From Cardiobacterium sp963553325 (lineage in GTDB: Bacteria > Pseudomonadota > Gammaproteobacteria > Cardiobacteriales > Cardiobacteriaceae): a stretch of DNA of 6,752 nucleotides. The notes beneath the pieces were generated by a model. It saw only the letters and a program-made list of their open reading frames with translations. It searched no databases and was not told the origin of the DNA. Position numbers and translations under genes: made by a program. Positions 1-5,779 of the stretch are shown here, piece after piece (position 1 is the stretch's first letter; each line of letters starts with the position of its first letter). Where the stretch lies: NCBI GenBank assembly GCA_963553325.1, contig CAUVOF010000109.1:1-6752 (forward strand), in the 5' to 3' direction.

Positions 1-1
1 G

Positions 2-646
2 GAAGCCTGGTACAACCACTACTTCAACTGGAACAACCGCGCCGTCATCACCTACAGCAACCCGATGGAGCCCTTCCCGCAATACCTGCAACAACTCGAC
101 ATGGAAAGCCTCGGCAAACGCGCCAACCGCGCGGGCGAACCGCTGACCAAGCCGAGCGGCATCATCGTTTGGGGCGGCACGGGAACAGAAGCGCAGCACG
201 CCTTCTTCCAGCTTATCCACCAGGGACAGCGCCACATCCCGATAGACTTCGTCACCGTGAAAACGCCGCCCAAAGGCTACGAAGATGCACAACGCATCAT
301 CCACGGCCACTGCACCGCACAAGCCGAAGCGCTGATGCGCGGCCGCGACGAAAGCGACCTGCAAGACATCCCGGAAGCCGAACGCTACCAGCGCACCTGC
401 CCCGGCAACCGCCCGAGCACCACCATCATCCTCGATGCGCTCACCCCCGCTTGCCTCGGCGCCTTCATCGCCCTCTACGAACACAAAGTCACGGTGCAAG
501 CCATCCTCTACGACGTGAACGCCTACGACCAATGGGGCGTCGAACTCGGCAAAGTGTTGGCAAAAGGCACGGAAGCGAGCCTTGCCGGCAAAACCGGCAC
601 GCACGACCCGTCCACCACCGCCATCATTGATTACCTTAAGTCCTGA
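2..646 (+). CDS. pgi: Glucose-6-phosphate isomerase, C-terminal part (5' end outside window)
   Basis: This cytoplasmic glycolytic enzyme interconverts glucose 6-phosphate and fructose 6-phosphate. Only the last 214 residues are present, of the roughly 540-550 usual for the family; the frame is open from the window's left edge to a TGA at 644-646. Seen motifs, counted within the fragment: QQLDMES around residues 30-36, whose Glu35 matches the catalytic base (Glu357 in rabbit); QHAFFQLIHQG, whose first His matches rabbit His388; and YDQWGVELGK, which carries the catalytic Lys (rabbit Lys518). HDPSTTAIIDYL near the end matches the usual HDSSTNGLI segment. Two departures from the common sequence: the classical GEPGTNGQHAF stretch reads GGTGTEAQHAF, and the first position of the second PROSITE-type signature is Ala rather than Gly or Ser. 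All three catalytic residues remain, so the enzyme is expected to be active. The gene is followed directly by a strong terminator and is not co-transcribed with yjiH. Confidence 0.95.
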   Translation, partial: EAWYNHYFNWNNRAVITYSNPMEPFPQYLQQLDMESLGKRANRAGEPLTKPSGIIVWGGTGTEAQHAFFQLIHQGQRHIPIDFVTVKTPPKGYEDAQRIIHGHCTAQAEALMRGRDESDLQDIPEAERYQRTCPGNRPSTTIILDALTPACLGAFIALYEHKVTVQAILYDVNAYDQWGVELGKVLAKGTEASLAGKTGTHDPSTTAIIDYLKS

Positions 647-653
647 GGCGATT

Positions 654-684
654 TACATACACGAACCCCGCTACCCTGTATGTA
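654..684. repeat. Weak AT-rich inverted repeat before the pgi terminator
   Basis: TACATACA (654-661) is matched by TGTATGTA (677-684), giving 8-base perfect arms around a 15-base loop, eight bases after the pgi stop. The stem is AT-rich and the loop long, so it would be marginally stable in RNA. It may simply be a 3' UTR structure next to the terminator. Confidence 0.4.
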
Positions 685-691
685 TATTTGG

Positions 692-718
692 AAAAACCGG
701 CACTAACGCCGGTTTTTT
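692..718 (+). terminator. Rho-independent terminator of pgi, possibly bidirectional
   Basis: AAAAACCGGC (692-701) pairs with GCCGGTTTTT (708-717) across a 6-base loop, and the right arm runs into a six-T tract (713-718). It lies 45 bases after the pgi stop. The A run on the left arm gives a U tract on the other strand too, so it could terminate in both directions, although no minus-strand gene is seen here. Confidence 0.9.
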
Positions 719-744
719 CATGCCCAACTCGCACCATTTGAGGA

Positions 745-774
745 TTCCACGCATTTATGTGGAAAAAACCACAT
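745..774. repeat. Two overlapping, mutually exclusive hairpins
   Basis: TTCCAC (745-750) can pair with GTGGAA (759-764), and ATGTGG (757-762) can pair with CCACAT (769-774). The two perfect 6-base stems share bases 759-762, so an RNA could form only one at a time. No U tract or short leader peptide accompanies them, so attenuation is not supported. They lie between the pgi terminator and the yjiH promoter and may not be transcribed strongly. Confidence 0.35.
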
Positions 775-823
775 TCCCGCGATAACATACCGGAAAAATT
801 ACCAACCCACGCCCCCGTGCAAC

Positions 824-856
824 TTTTTCTGCCGCCTGCTAGCGGCAGGGAAAAAA
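824..856. repeat. GC-rich dyad with flanking T and A tracts
   Basis: CTGCCGC (829-835) and GCGGCAG (842-848) form perfect 7-base arms around the 6-base loop CTGCTA. Five T's precede the left arm and six A's follow the right arm after two G's, so the pairing could be extended across a 2-base bulge. Neither strand has a U tract after the stem, so it is not a standard terminator. Lying 54 bases upstream of the -35 box, it could be a regulator site for the yjiH operon; no regulator gene is in view. Confidence 0.45.
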
Positions 857-901
857 CTTGCGTTATCACATTGAAATAACAATAAAAACAAAGAAAAACA
901 C

Positions 902-931
902 TAGACTTTCTGCCCTCGCGCGCGCCATAAT
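902..931 (+). promoter_or_regulatory. Predicted sigma-70 promoter of the yjiH-yjiG-M20 operon
   Basis: TAGACT (902-907) matches four of six -35 positions. An 18-base spacer leads to CATAAT (926-931), which matches five of six -10 positions. The bases after the -10 are GC-rich (GCCGC), and the expected start is near 937-939, giving a leader of about 59 bases before the ATG at 997. Confidence 0.5.
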
Positions 932-939
932 GCCGCTGT

Positions 940-957
940 GCAAAATGTGAATTTTGC
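940..957 (+). promoter_or_regulatory. Perfect hairpin with GNRA-type loop at the predicted transcript start
   Basis: GCAAAAT (940-946), loop GTGA (947-950) and ATTTTGC (951-957) form a perfect 18-base dyad. As RNA the loop is GUGA, which fits the stable GNRA tetraloop class. It starts one to three bases after the predicted transcription start. It could be a 5'-terminal stem that protects the mRNA or, as DNA, a repressor operator over the start site. The sequence alone does not decide between these. Confidence 0.5.
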
Positions 958-996
958 CGTGGTTTTTCGTTAATTTCTGCAACAAGAGAGGCAAGC

Positions 997-1767
997 ATGC
1001 AAGAAAACACGACTGCCGCCCCGCGCAAGGCGGGGATTGGCGCTTATATCGCCCTAATCTTCGCGGTGATATTTTTCTCCGGCATCAGCGTCAGCAAGCC
1101 GGCGCACGAGTTCGGCACGGTGATTGCCGCGAAACTCGATGTAGAGCCGAAGAAAGTGCATGACGTCTTGAGCGTCTTTGACTTCGGCACCTTAAACGGC
1201 GAATTTGGCAAAGTGCTGCTGCCTGCCAAAGCGGACAAACCGGGCGAGAACCCCGGCAAATTTTCCGGCGCAGACGGTTTTGGCGCGCGCGACGGCTTCA
1301 TGTTTGCCCTGACCCTGATGCCGACGACGCTGTTTGCGATGGGCATCATCGCCGTCCTTGAACACTACGGCGCGCTGGAAGCGATGCGCCGCCTGTTGCA
1401 GCGCATCCTGAAACCGCTCTTGGGCATCCCGGGCGACACCGGTCTGGCGATGATTGCCAGCTTCCAGACCACCGACGCCGGGGCGGCGCTGACCCGCGCC
1501 CTCTACGACGAAGGCAAAATTTCCGAACGTGAGCGCGACATCTTCGCCATGTTCCAATTCAGCGCCGGGGCGACGATTACCAACTTCCTGTCCTCTGGAG
1601 CGGCGCTGCTCGCGCTGACCGCAGTCGCTGCCAACGGCGAGGCGGAAAAAGTGCCGACCTCTATTGGCGTCTGCCTTGCGGTGATGTTCATCTTCAAATT
1701 CGTCGGCGCCAACCTGATGCGCCTCTACCTCACCTTCGCCCTGCGCAAAGCCGGAGAACAGCCATGA
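997..1767 (+). CDS. yjiH: YjiH-like inner-membrane protein with nucleoside-recognition (Gate) domain
   Basis: A 256-residue integral membrane protein, read as the first half of a YjiH/YjiG pair. Hydrophobic segments are visible at about residues 14-30, 103-122, 138-155, 185-212 and 220-245. A polar stretch (about 35-100) separates the first two and is probably a large extracytoplasmic or cytoplasmic loop. The segment ASFQTTDAGAALTRALYDEGKIS (starting at residue 154) and the glycine- and alanine-rich FSAGATITNFLSSGAA (188-203) look like the Gate-type intramembrane motif of this family. The start at 997 is preceded by a purine-rich ribosome site, GAGAGG (986-991). The stop overlaps the yjiG start by four bases, so the two are translationally coupled and probably form one complex. 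The transported substrate is unknown; the peptidase downstream suggests a peptide or its products. Assignment rests mainly on the partner YjiG, so the symbol is less certain than the family. Confidence 0.75.
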   Translation: MQENTTAAPRKAGIGAYIALIFAVIFFSGISVSKPAHEFGTVIAAKLDVEPKKVHDVLSVFDFGTLNGEFGKVLLPAKADKPGENPGKFSGADGFGARDGFMFALTLMPTTLFAMGIIAVLEHYGALEAMRRLLQRILKPLLGIPGDTGLAMIASFQTTDAGAALTRALYDEGKISERERDIFAMFQFSAGATITNFLSSGAALLALTAVAANGEAEKVPTSIGVCLAVMFIFKFVGANLMRLYLTFALRKAGEQP

Positions 1768-2225
1768 GTGAAAACAGCAAACCGATGATTACCGACGTCT
1801 TCGTCAGCGGCGTCAAGCGCGGCTGGGGCATCGCCACTGGCAGCATGTTGCCCAACGTACTGATGGCATTCGTCCTCATCCATTTCCTCAAACTCACCGG
1901 CATCCTCGACCTGCTCGGCAGCCTGTTCGGCCCGGTGATGAAAATCTTCGGCCTGCCCGGCGAAGCGCTGATGGTGCTGCTCGCCGCCTGGCTGTCGATG
2001 GGCGGCGGCGTTGGCGTCGCCTCCAGCCTGCTCGCAGCGGGCGCACTCAGCCTGCACGACATCGCCGTCCTCGCCCCGGCGATGTACCTCATGGGCTCGC
2101 AGGTGCAATACATCGGGCGGGTGCTGGGCGTCATCGGCGTGCCGGGCAAATACATCCCGGTGATGGTGCTTATCTCGGTGATTAACGCCCTGCTCGCGCT
2201 ACTGGTCATGCAAATCCTCATCTAG
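1764..2225 (+). CDS. yjiG: YjiG family inner-membrane protein
   Basis: At 153 residues it has exactly the length I recall for E. coli YjiG and follows it closely: an N-terminal FVSGVKRGWGIAT segment (13-25), LPNVLMAFVLI (29-39), the glycine-rich LSMGGGVGVASSL core (77-89), PAMYLMG (105-111) and a C-terminal INALLALLVMQ helix (140-150). Four or so membrane segments are visible at about 28-46, 67-92, 98-112 and 131-153. The start ATG lies in the yjiH stop (ATGA, 1764-1767), with GGAG at 1753-1756 as its ribosome site. The family carries a nucleoside-recognition/Gate-type domain whose biochemical role is not established. Forming a two-subunit transporter or channel with YjiH is inference from the coupling and the conserved gene order. 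Confidence 0.88.
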   Translation: MSENSKPMITDVFVSGVKRGWGIATGSMLPNVLMAFVLIHFLKLTGILDLLGSLFGPVMKIFGLPGEALMVLLAAWLSMGGGVGVASSLLAAGALSLHDIAVLAPAMYLMGSQVQYIGRVLGVIGVPGKYIPVMVLISVINALLALLVMQILI

Positions 2226-2235
2226 GAGCAAACAC

Positions 2236-3357
2236 ATGAAAAAAGAAACCTTTTTAGAACACCTGAAACCCTTCATCAACACCGACTGCGGCAGCTACCA
2301 GCCGGCAGGCGTTGGCAAAATCGCCGACATGCTCACCGAAAAATACAACGCGCTTGGTGGCTGGCACATCAAACGCCAACACCTGCACGACGAAGTCGGC
2401 CCCGGCCTGCTCATCACTAACCGCGAAAACCCTGACCACTACGACGTGCTGCTCGTCGGCCACCTCGACACCGTCTTCCCCGAAGGCACCGCCGCCGCGC
2501 GTCCCTTCAAAGTCGAAGGCAACCGCGCCTACGGCCCCGGCGTTGCCGACATGAAAAACGGCGTCGTCGCCATCTACGCGGCGCTATCCGAACTCGACTC
2601 GGCAGTGCGCGACAAACTCTCTATCGGCGTGCTGCACAACCCGGACGAAGAAATCGGCTCGATTCACTCCGACCCGTGGCTACTGGCAGAGGCGAAAAAA
2701 GCCGACTGCGTGCTGGTATGCGAATCGGCGCGCGCCGACGGCTCGTTGGTCAACCGCCGCAAAGGCAACGCCACCTTCATCATCACCTACCACGGCGTCG
2801 CCTCACACGCTGGCAATGACCCGGAAAAAGGCCGTTCCGCCGTGCTGGAAATGGCGCAGTGGATAGTTGAACTCGCCAAACACAACGACTACGCGAACGG
2901 CACCAGCCTTAATGTCGGCCAAGTCAAAGGCGGCAGCGCCAGCAACGTCGTGCCGGACAGCGCCGAAGCGGTGCTTGACCTGCGCTTTTGGGACAACGGC
3001 AAATTCGACGAAATCCGCGCCCTGCTCGACAAACTCGCCGCCAAGCCGTTTGTCGAAGGCGTGCGCGTCGAAATCCGCGTCAAATCGCAAAAACCGGCGA
3101 TGGTGATGAACGAAGGCACCGAGCGGCTGATGCAACTTGTCGAAAAAGCGGGCGCGAAAATCGGTCTGCCGATAACCTGGCAAGCGGTCGGCGGCGGCTC
3201 AGACGCCAACACCACCTCGGCGCACGGCATCCCCTCGCTCGACGGCTTCGGCCCCATCGGCGCCGGATTCCACAGCGAAGAAGAGTACCTGGAAATCGAC
3301 AGCATCGAAGCGCGCGTCGCGCTGATTAAAGCGGTGCTGGAAGAAATCGCCGCGTAA
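2236..3357 (+). CDS. M20 family zinc metallopeptidase (carboxypeptidase G2-like)
   Basis: A 373-residue cytoplasmic hydrolase of the M20 (ArgE/DapE/ACY1/CPG2) family; no signal peptide is visible. Predicted di-zinc ligands are His76 (GHLDTV), Asp105 (GVADMKNG, the bridging ligand), Glu139, Glu163 (CESAR) and His346 (GFHSEEEY). Glu138 is the general base and Asp78 its partner. Ligand spacings match Pseudomonas carboxypeptidase G2 to within one residue in the three intervals compared (His-Asp, Asp-Glu, Glu-Glu). The dimerisation (lid) domain spans about 175-285 and carries HAGNDPEKGRSA (191-202), where the His reaches the partner active site in the family. The start at 2236 has TAGGAG (2223-2228) as its ribosome site, made partly of the yjiG stop codon, so it is co-transcribed with the membrane pair. 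Substrate is inferred to be a dipeptide or N-acyl/C-terminal amino acid conjugate; glutamate-releasing activity is possible but cannot be read from sequence alone. Confidence 0.92.
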   Translation: MKKETFLEHLKPFINTDCGSYQPAGVGKIADMLTEKYNALGGWHIKRQHLHDEVGPGLLITNRENPDHYDVLLVGHLDTVFPEGTAAARPFKVEGNRAYGPGVADMKNGVVAIYAALSELDSAVRDKLSIGVLHNPDEEIGSIHSDPWLLAEAKKADCVLVCESARADGSLVNRRKGNATFIITYHGVASHAGNDPEKGRSAVLEMAQWIVELAKHNDYANGTSLNVGQVKGGSASNVVPDSAEAVLDLRFWDNGKFDEIRALLDKLAAKPFVEGVRVEIRVKSQKPAMVMNEGTERLMQLVEKAGAKIGLPITWQAVGGGSDANTTSAHGIPSLDGFGPIGAGFHSEEEYLEIDSIEARVALIKAVLEEIAA

Positions 3358-3371
3358 AAACTGCATATTGC

Positions 3372-3395
3372 TCAGGCTGCCTACGGACAGCCTGA
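3372..3395. repeat. Inverted repeat resembling a paired DNA-uptake word or weak terminator
   Basis: TCAGGCTG (3372-3379) pairs with CAGCCTGA (3388-3395) across an 8-base loop, 14 bases after the M20 gene's stop. Read on the minus strand, the left half gives AGGCAGCCTGAG, one base short of the Neisseriaceae-type uptake word AGGCAGCCTGAA as I recall it. No T tract follows, so a classical rho-independent terminator is not supported, although the hairpin could still mark the operon's 3' end. Confidence 0.5.
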
Positions 3396-3433
3396 AACGT
3401 TGGCAGTTGTTTAGATTCCCAAGCATGCGCACC

Positions 3434-3442
3434 TGCGATAAT
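3434..3442 (+). promoter_or_regulatory. Extended -10 promoter of the tannase-like gene
   Basis: TGCGATAAT combines the TGn extension with a five-of-six -10 hexamer (GATAAT, 3437-3442). No good -35 box lies at 16-18 bases, which is typical of extended -10 promoters. The expected start is near 3449, about 22 bases before the chosen ATG at 3471. This also argues against an upstream ATG at 3441, which lies inside the -10 box. Confidence 0.5.
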
Positions 3443-3470
3443 GCCCGCTTCCCAACCGACAGAGCCAACC

Positions 3471-4982
3471 ATGAAAAAAACCGCCCTCATCAGCGCCATC
3501 AGCCTCGCCAGCCTTGCCCAGGCGCAGCCGCTTAACTTCGCCGCCGACCAATACCAGGCGAAAAGCGCGGAAGTGAACGGGCAGACCATCGCCTACCGCG
3601 CCTACGAAGGCATCGCCTACTTCAGCAGGCCGGTCGAGCCCGAATACCAACAAATCAACATCTACATCCCAGAAGCCTACTTCAGCGGCGGCAGCATCAA
3701 CGGCTACGACGCCGCTACCGCGCCCATCTTCCTGCCAAACCAAATCGGCGGCTACATGCCTGCCAAACCGGGCGTCCCCGGCGAAAACAAACACGGCGAC
3801 CAGCAGGGCGCGGACGCGATGCAAACCGCACTCGCCAAAGGCTACATCGTCGCCTCGCCCGGCGCGCGCGGCCGCACCAGCCCGACTGGCAAAGCGCCCG
3901 CCGCCATCATCGACCTCAAAGCGGCGGTGCGTTACCTGCGCTACAACGACGCCGCCATGCCGGGTAACGCCGAAAAAATCATCAGCAACGGCACCAGCGC
4001 TGGCGGCGCGCTCTCGGTACTGCTCGGCGCGAGCGGCAACAGCGACGACTACACCGCCGCCCTGCAAGCCCTCGGCGCGGCGGACGCGCGCGACGACATC
4101 TACGCCGTTTCCGCCTACTGCCCGATAAGCATCCTCGAACACGCCGACGCCGCCTACGAATGGGAATTCAACGGCGTCAATGACTACGAAAAAATGGACA
4201 TCAGCATGCTCGACTACAAAGTCGAGCGCAAACTGGTGAAAGGCACGCTGGACGCCGCCGAGCAGCGCGTCTCGGACGAGCTGAAAGCGCAGTTCCCCGC
4301 CTATATAAACAGCCTCGGCCTGAAAAACGCGCGCGGCGAAGCGCTGATGCTCAACGATGACGGCAGCGGCAGCTTCCGCGATTACGTCGCCAGCTACATT
4401 GGCGCTGCCGCAGAAAGCGAACTCAACAAAAACCAAATCCCTGGTGCGCTCGGTGTATTAATCCCCGACCCCAATCCCGAGCGGGTTGCCGCCTTCGCCG
4501 AAGAAAATCCGTGGCTCGCCATCGACGGCAATTTCGCCGGCAACTACGTCAAAAAAGTGGATTTCGCCGCCTACGCCAAAGCGATGGGGCGGCAAAAAAC
4601 CCCGCCCGCCTTCGACGCGCTTGACCTCTCTAGCGGCGAAAACCAGCTCTTTGGCGACACGCACCAAGACACGCGCCACTTCACCGCCTACAGCGCGGCA
4701 AACAGCGCCGTCAAAGGCGCGGGCAAAGCAGACGCGGCAACAGTAAAAATGATGAACCCGCTCACCTACATCAGCGAAAAAACCGCGCCACAACACTGGC
4801 GCATCCGCGTCGGCACCAAAGACCGCGACACCTCGCACGCCATCGCCGCCATCCTCACCGCCAAACTGCGCAACAGCGGCAAAAACGTCGATTTGACGAT
4901 GCCCTGGGGCGTACCGCACAGCGGCGATTACGACCTCGACGAACTCTTTGCCTGGATGGACAAAATCGTCAAACAACCCTAA
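3471..4982 (+). CDS. Secreted subtype B tannase-like alpha/beta hydrolase
   Basis: A 503-residue serine esterase resembling subtype B tannases such as Lactiplantibacillus plantarum TanLp1, which hydrolyse galloyl esters. Residues 1-18 (MKKTALISAISLASLAQA) form a Sec signal peptide, so the protein acts in the periplasm or outside. The nucleophile is Ser176 in NGTSAGGA. Asp451 (GTKDRD) and His483 (VPHSGDYD) complete the triad, 32 residues apart as in TanLp1 (Asp419/His451, from memory). Lys376, Glu390 and Asp453 fall where TanLp1 has its gallate-contacting Lys343, Glu357 and Asp421. Other shared stretches are KAPAAIIDLKAAVRYLR (141-157) and AYCPISILEHADAAYEW (215-231). Residues about 235-365 probably form the lid; the Ser-to-Asp distance is 19 residues longer than in TanLp1. 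The start at 3471 was preferred over 3441 because it begins the signal peptide and 3441 lies in the -10 box; the ribosome site is weak (AGAG, 3461-3464). The true substrate may be another aromatic ester. Confidence 0.85.
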   Translation: MKKTALISAISLASLAQAQPLNFAADQYQAKSAEVNGQTIAYRAYEGIAYFSRPVEPEYQQINIYIPEAYFSGGSINGYDAATAPIFLPNQIGGYMPAKPGVPGENKHGDQQGADAMQTALAKGYIVASPGARGRTSPTGKAPAAIIDLKAAVRYLRYNDAAMPGNAEKIISNGTSAGGALSVLLGASGNSDDYTAALQALGAADARDDIYAVSAYCPISILEHADAAYEWEFNGVNDYEKMDISMLDYKVERKLVKGTLDAAEQRVSDELKAQFPAYINSLGLKNARGEALMLNDDGSGSFRDYVASYIGAAAESELNKNQIPGALGVLIPDPNPERVAAFAEENPWLAIDGNFAGNYVKKVDFAAYAKAMGRQKTPPAFDALDLSSGENQLFGDTHQDTRHFTAYSAANSAVKGAGKADAATVKMMNPLTYISEKTAPQHWRIRVGTKDRDTSHAIAAILTAKLRNSGKNVDLTMPWGVPHSGDYDLDELFAWMDKIVKQP

Positions 4983-5000
4983 AACAACCGGAGAAAACCC

Positions 5001-5705
5001 ATGAAAAACAAAATCCTTGTTAGCGCACTTGCCCTGGCGTCTGCGCTCGCCCACGCCGCCGGCGATGAACCCATCCGCCGCATAGACGTTTACGTCAGCC
5101 CCTATTACGCCGCCGCCAGCGACGCCAACAGCGCGCCACAAGTCAGCGTCGGCGGTGCGCCGTTTGACCAACTGCTTGCCTCAACCCGGCGCGAAGACAT
5201 CCTCGCCGCGCGCGACCGCATCCAGGCAGAGCCGGACGTCATCACGCCGATGACGCTGATGGTGCTCGCCATCCGCCTTTATGACGTTGGCGAACGCGAC
5301 GATGCCGTCTTCTGGTTTTACGTCGCCAAACACCGCTACACCACCCTCGCCTACAGCGCCGACATGAGCGCGCCCGCCCTGCGCGAAGCACAAAGCGCGG
5401 TGGGCGCGTTTAGCAGCCTCGCCGGTCCCTACATCAACAGCTACGCCTTCTGCGACGTAAAAAAACAGCAGACGGCCAACCAGCGCGCCTACGAATGGGT
5501 ACGCGACCACCCCTACGCCGCCCTCTACCACGAAAAGCTGCCGCGCCTGCCCGGCGATCCTCAAGCCAACATCCAAAAAGGACTGGACGCCATTGCCAAA
5601 GGCATCGCGGACGAAAAAGCGCTCGTTGCCGACCCGAAAGCCATGGCGGAGCTGCAACAGCGGCGCAAAAAGAACAACGTGGATGCACAATTTTGCTGGA
5701 AATAA
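5001..5705 (+). CDS. Secreted protein of unknown function, co-transcribed with the tannase-like gene
   Basis: I do not assign a function. The 234-residue product begins with a clear Sec signal peptide (MKNKILVSALALASALAHAA, cleavage near 18-20), and no later membrane segment is seen. The middle, TPMTLMVLAIRLYDVGERDDAVFWFYVAKHRY (about 82-113), reads like paired amphipathic helices of a TPR/Sel1 kind, though no repeat series is complete. The only cysteines in the mature part, Cys151 and Cys232, could form a disulfide in the periplasm. The C-terminal third (about 186-228) is charged and helical. It starts 18 bases after the esterase stop, with GGAGA (4990-4994) as a good ribosome site, and is followed by a terminator, so the two genes form one unit. 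Similar secreted proteins with a FWFYVAK-like stretch exist in other gammaproteobacteria as far as I recall, annotated only as hypothetical. Confidence 0.88.
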   Translation: MKNKILVSALALASALAHAAGDEPIRRIDVYVSPYYAAASDANSAPQVSVGGAPFDQLLASTRREDILAARDRIQAEPDVITPMTLMVLAIRLYDVGERDDAVFWFYVAKHRYTTLAYSADMSAPALREAQSAVGAFSSLAGPYINSYAFCDVKKQQTANQRAYEWVRDHPYAALYHEKLPRLPGDPQANIQKGLDAIAKGIADEKALVADPKAMAELQQRRKKNNVDAQFCWK

Positions 5706-5732
5706 GCGGCCACAAACCCCGCTCTATACTTT

Positions 5733-5756
5733 GTAGGTCGGGCATTTATGCCCGAC
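5733..5756 (+). repeat. GTAG-type REP-like palindrome
   Basis: The tetranucleotide GTAG (5733-5736) is followed directly by GTCGGGCAT (5737-5745), a TT loop and ATGCCCGAC (5748-5756), a perfect 9-base stem. A GTAG or GGAG tag 5' of an imperfect or perfect palindrome is the hallmark of REP elements mobilised by RAYT (TnpA-REP) transposases. It lies 27 bases after a stop codon, between genes, where REPs usually sit. Only one copy is in the window, so repetition in the genome is inferred. It could alternatively be a 3' mRNA-stabilising hairpin. Confidence 0.6.
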
Positions 5757-5779
5757 AAACCACAGAAAATCCCCTCACC

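Larger units (their letters stand above)
647..996. other. 350-base intergenic region between pgi and yjiH, rich in dyads
   Basis: No gene is supported here; the open frames that cross it are compositional shadows. In order it holds a weak dyad (654-684), the pgi terminator (692-718), two overlapping hairpins (745-774), a GC-rich dyad flanked by T and A tracts (829-848), an A-rich stretch (about 850-900), a promoter (902-931) and a hairpin at the predicted transcript start (940-957). GATAAC at 781-786 recurs inverted as GTTATC at 862-867, and GTTAT 862-866 is itself mirrored by ATAAC 876-880. These could be regulator half-sites, but that is inference. A second, weaker promoter could be read as TTGCGT 858-863 and AATAAA 881-886 with a 17-base spacer. 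Confidence 0.7.

Noticed and set aside
583..599. Hairpin TGCCGG/CCGGCA inside pgi, sharing AAAACCGGCAC with the terminator
   Set aside because: It lies in conserved coding sequence (AGKTGTHD) and has no T tract. The 11-base match to the terminator at 692-703 is probably coincidental.
824..856. Rho-independent terminator
   Set aside because: A runs follow the stem on the + strand and also on the minus strand, so no U tract is available in either direction.
3441..3470. Upstream in-frame ATG that would add ten residues to the tannase-like protein
   Set aside because: It would place MPASQPTEPT before a perfect signal peptide, and the ATG lies inside the extended -10 box, so it would not be on the transcript.
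3411..4436. 341-residue open frame on the minus strand, opposite the tannase-like gene
   Set aside because: The product is a Val/Ala/Gly/Arg-rich composition with no recognisable motif. It mirrors the strong third-position C bias of the + strand gene, which keeps the antisense frame free of stops.
4458..5171. 237-residue minus-strand open frame spanning the junction of the two secreted-protein genes
   Set aside because: It covers two well-supported + strand genes, has low-complexity Val/Gly/Ala composition, and has no plausible promoter or ribosome site.
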